Below, piece by piece: positions 61,700-64,000 of a stretch of 64,000 nt of DNA. A model generated the notes under the pieces. The model was not told where the DNA came from, did not search any database, and saw only the letters and a list, made by a program, of their open reading frames with translations. Source of the DNA: Channallabes apus (Eukaryota > Chordata > Actinopteri > Siluriformes > Clariidae); the NCBI GenBank assembly GCA_030522415.1, contig CM060121.1:1473476-1537475 (forward strand). The letters run 5' to 3'. The translations under genes were made by a program, and so were the position numbers. Numbering within the stretch: the stretch's first letter is position 1; each line of letters starts with the position of its first letter.

Positions 61700-62800
61700 A
61701 ATGGGAGAGAGAGAGAGAGAGAGAGAGGACGAGTGAAAGCTTGTTTCCTGGAATGCTCTCCTAAGAGAGTCAGTGCATTAGAGTGTGTGGCCGAGAGTCT
61801 GAACAACACAGTGGCGTAATGGAGGAGTGGGAGAGCAGCAACACACACACACTTATACACACACACACACTTATACACACACAACATTTACACAATCAGA
61901 CAGTGAGAGAAAGAGCCAGAAGGACAAATGGAGAGAGAGAGAGAGAGACGGTAAGATGGAGACAAAAGCACAGAGACACTGAAGGACAGATGGATAAAAG
62001 AGAGAGAAACAGAAGGATGGAACTGCAGGATGAGGCGATGATGGGAGGAATCAGGAGAAATAAAAGAAGAGCTTGTGCAATGAAAGAATGGAAGATGGAC
62101 AGAGACATAAGAAGGGATTCGGGGGGAAAGTAAGACAGAGAGAGAGAGAGAGAGAGTAGAAGAGAATATGAGGAGGAATGCACTGGAAGGATTGTAGATG
62201 GAGAGAAAGAGAGAAGCAGAATGATAGAAATATACTGTAGGAAGACGTATTAGTGGGAAGTAGAATTTAATGAAAGAAGAGAACATTGTAGATGGAGGGA
62301 TGCAGAAGGGCAGATGGAGAAAATAGAGAAGAAGAAGAAGAAGAAGAAGAAGAAGAACAGAAATAGAAGGAGACACAGTAGTGATGGAAATAAAATAAAA
62401 AAAGAAGACTGTAACATGGAAAACCTGCAGAAGGAAAACAAAGAGTAGAGAGAGAGAGAGAGAGAGAGAGATGTGGAGGAAGGTACTAGAAGAGGTGCAG
62501 ATGGAGTGAAAGGAAGGAGATGATGATGGAAATAATAGAGAGGAATAAAAAAGAAGAGAGCCTGCAAAATGTCGGGCAGAAGGAGAGATGTGGAGGAAGA
62601 CTCTAGACGGAGAGAAGGAAGAAGATGGAGAGAAAGAGAGACACACAGAAGGAAAGAAATAAAAGAAGACAGCGATGGAAAGAATCGAGTAAATGGATAG
62701 GAATAGACTGAGACTTATTGATGGAGAGAAAACAGAAAAGAAGAAGAGAAGGAGAGACATGAAGGAAGATGGTAGAAGAAGGAGTGTGATGGAGGGATGC
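61700..62800 (+). repeat. Long purine-rich block with (GA)n and (GAA)n tracts
   Basis: About 1.1 kb in which the plus strand is mostly A and G. (GA)n tracts lie at about 61707-61727, 62137-62156 and 62448-62470, and (GAA)n at about 62327-62356. Longer words recur, such as ATGGAGAGAAAGAGAG at about 62198 and 62624, and GTGGAGGAAG at about 62473 and 62590, which suggests a decayed long-period tandem repeat. The 290-codon Ser/Leu/Phe-rich frame on the minus strand is a composition artefact. Confidence 0.8.
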
Positions 62801-62977
62801 GGTAACAGGTGAGGTGGTGATGGAGATACGGGCGGAGAGATGCTGAGGAACAGGACAGATGGTGAGGTGAGACCCGCGGAGAGACGGAGACGCGCGTGCA
62901 GACTGTAATGCTAAGTGTTTCTCGACAGGAAGCTACAAGGGCAAGAATAGAGGAATCCTCAGTAGGCAGTACAGGGG

Positions 62978-62979
<2 letters not shown>

Positions 62980-63017
<38 letters not shown>
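62980..63017 (+). repeat. (CA)n microsatellite
   Basis: About 18 CA units. Confidence 0.97.
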
Positions 63018-63019
<2 letters not shown>

Positions 63020-63235
63020 CCTGTTTAAAGCTACACTAAAAAGCTCACGGTTTAGGAGTGAAGGTTCTTAAATAAAGTATCCGGACGTCTCCTTCCGTCT
63101 GAAGATTAATAAACACACAGTGGAAATAACGGCAGGTGATATTTACACTGAGCCGCCTGAGGAGCTTCAGTATCTGATCATCACACGTGTACGTCACGGC
63201 AACACAATCATTTAGACGTCATCCAGAACAGGTTT

Positions 63236-63440
63236 TGGATCAGAGTGTGATGGAGTAGAAGAACTCGAGAGTCCTGCGGAGAACCTTGACTGACCTCGAC
63301 ACCAACCCCCCCTCCACCCCCACCCCCTCCCCCTCCTCCGAAAATAATCATCACCTTTGGGATGAACTGGAACTGGAGGCTCCTTGGGAATCACTTCCAC
63401 ATGACCCGGACCCACCTCAACCCGACCTCAACCCTAATAA
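63236..63440. mobile_element. Tc1-type non-autonomous element relic
   Basis: GGAGTAGAAGAACTCGAGAG, CTGCGGAGAACCTTGACTGACC and CACCTTTGGGATGAACTGGA match the inner part of the same repeat family seen at 17775. A C-rich expansion at 63306-63335 interrupts it. Confidence 0.6.
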
Positions 63441-63935
63441 GAGTTTTTAGTACTGACGCGCTGGAGGACAGTTTATGGAGCGGATCGACTCTGCAGATGA
63501 TCTCCACTGTTTCACCCACACAGACTGGACTGGAATCATCTAGTAACATCAGTATATCAGTCCGTGTGGAGAGAGAGATTCCCTCAATACACGTTTATCC
63601 TCATAAGAGGTCAGAGATCCGATATCACGGCAGGTCTCAGGGAGGATGGAGATGAAGCAGGAAGAGCCGAGTCTGATTACAGGAAGAAATTCGTGTCTCA
63701 GTTCAGGAGCGACCCGAAGGCTGTCTGGAAGCCATGAAATTTATGACATAATAAGAGAAATACGGTCTTGTTTTTACATTGTGTTTCTTCTAACGAGCAG
63801 TTTAGCAAATTATTTAAATGTTTTTTATGTAAGACTGAGAGTGTGTAGAAAATGTCTAAGGAAGCGGACCGGTTCATCATGTTGTCTATTTACTGCAGAA
63901 CTTAAGGATAGGTCACTTTACATCACACAATCCTG
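63440..63935. other. Intergenic DNA, no gene seen
   Basis: Short frames on both strands; none with a recognised domain. Confidence 0.5.
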
Positions 63936-63937
63936 AG

Positions 63938-63974
<37 letters not shown>
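63938..63974 (+). repeat. (TA)n microsatellite
   Basis: About 18 TA units, followed by TATACTGT/ACAGTATA-like inverted words at the window edge. Confidence 0.95.
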
Positions 63975-63975
<1 letters not shown>

Positions 63976-64000
63976 TGTTTATACTGTATATATACAGTGG

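Noticed and set aside
61888..62760. A 290-codon minus-strand frame with long Ser/Leu/Phe runs
   Set aside because: It mirrors the purine-rich plus strand, where stop codons are rare on the complement; composition explains it.

Overview
The window is eukaryotic nuclear DNA from a ray-finned (teleost) fish. The evidence is intron-split vertebrate genes, very dense CA/GT microsatellites, and repeats typical of fish: a tRNA-derived SINE with a GAATG tail, Tc1-like relics, Rex1-like and L1/Tx1-clade LINEs. The repeat mix would suit an otophysan such as a catfish, but I cannot fix the species from sequence alone.

Layout. (1) Positions 1-2959, minus strand: the first six coding exons of the C17orf75/Njmu-R1 homologue, which runs off the left edge. 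One intron looks like a minor-spliceosome (U12) AT-AC intron; another is bounded by complementary AC and GT repeats. (2) Positions 2960-3500: a short head-to-head promoter region with CRE and NRF-1-like motifs on the C17orf75 side and TOP/YY1-like motifs on the ribosomal side. (3) Positions 3469-9177, plus strand: the complete rps15a gene (130 aa, uS8 family) with a 3.9-kb last intron that holds a fold-back Tc1-type element. (4) Positions 9359-15450, minus strand: a near full-length L1-like LINE framed by a 14-bp target-site duplication, with an intact ORF1, a broken ORF2 and a SINE nested inside it. (5) Positions 15.5-52.5 kb: a gene-poor tract made of SINEs, Tc1/mariner and Tigger relics, a decayed Ty3/gypsy-type LTR element, microsatellites, an 11-bp minisatellite, and unassigned sequence. 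One possible orphan exon lies at 41.55-41.67 kb on the minus strand. (6) Positions 52.6-59.2 kb, plus strand: a young Tx1-clade LINE lying between two blocks of the same CTCT/GTCT microsatellite, which fits target-specific insertion into a (TC)n-type repeat, with a second SINE nested in its ORF1. (7) Positions 59.2-64 kb: more repeats, including a long purine-rich block and a terminal (TA)n tract.

Only two host protein-coding genes are well supported. The remainder is mainly a record of transposition: at least four SINE copies have readable target-site duplications, and two of them date themselves as younger than the LINE they interrupt. I saw no CRISPR array, operon or tRNA gene. The most interesting signals are the microsatellite-targeted LINE, the U12 intron, the AC/GT-bounded intron and the SINE family with two different 3' tails.
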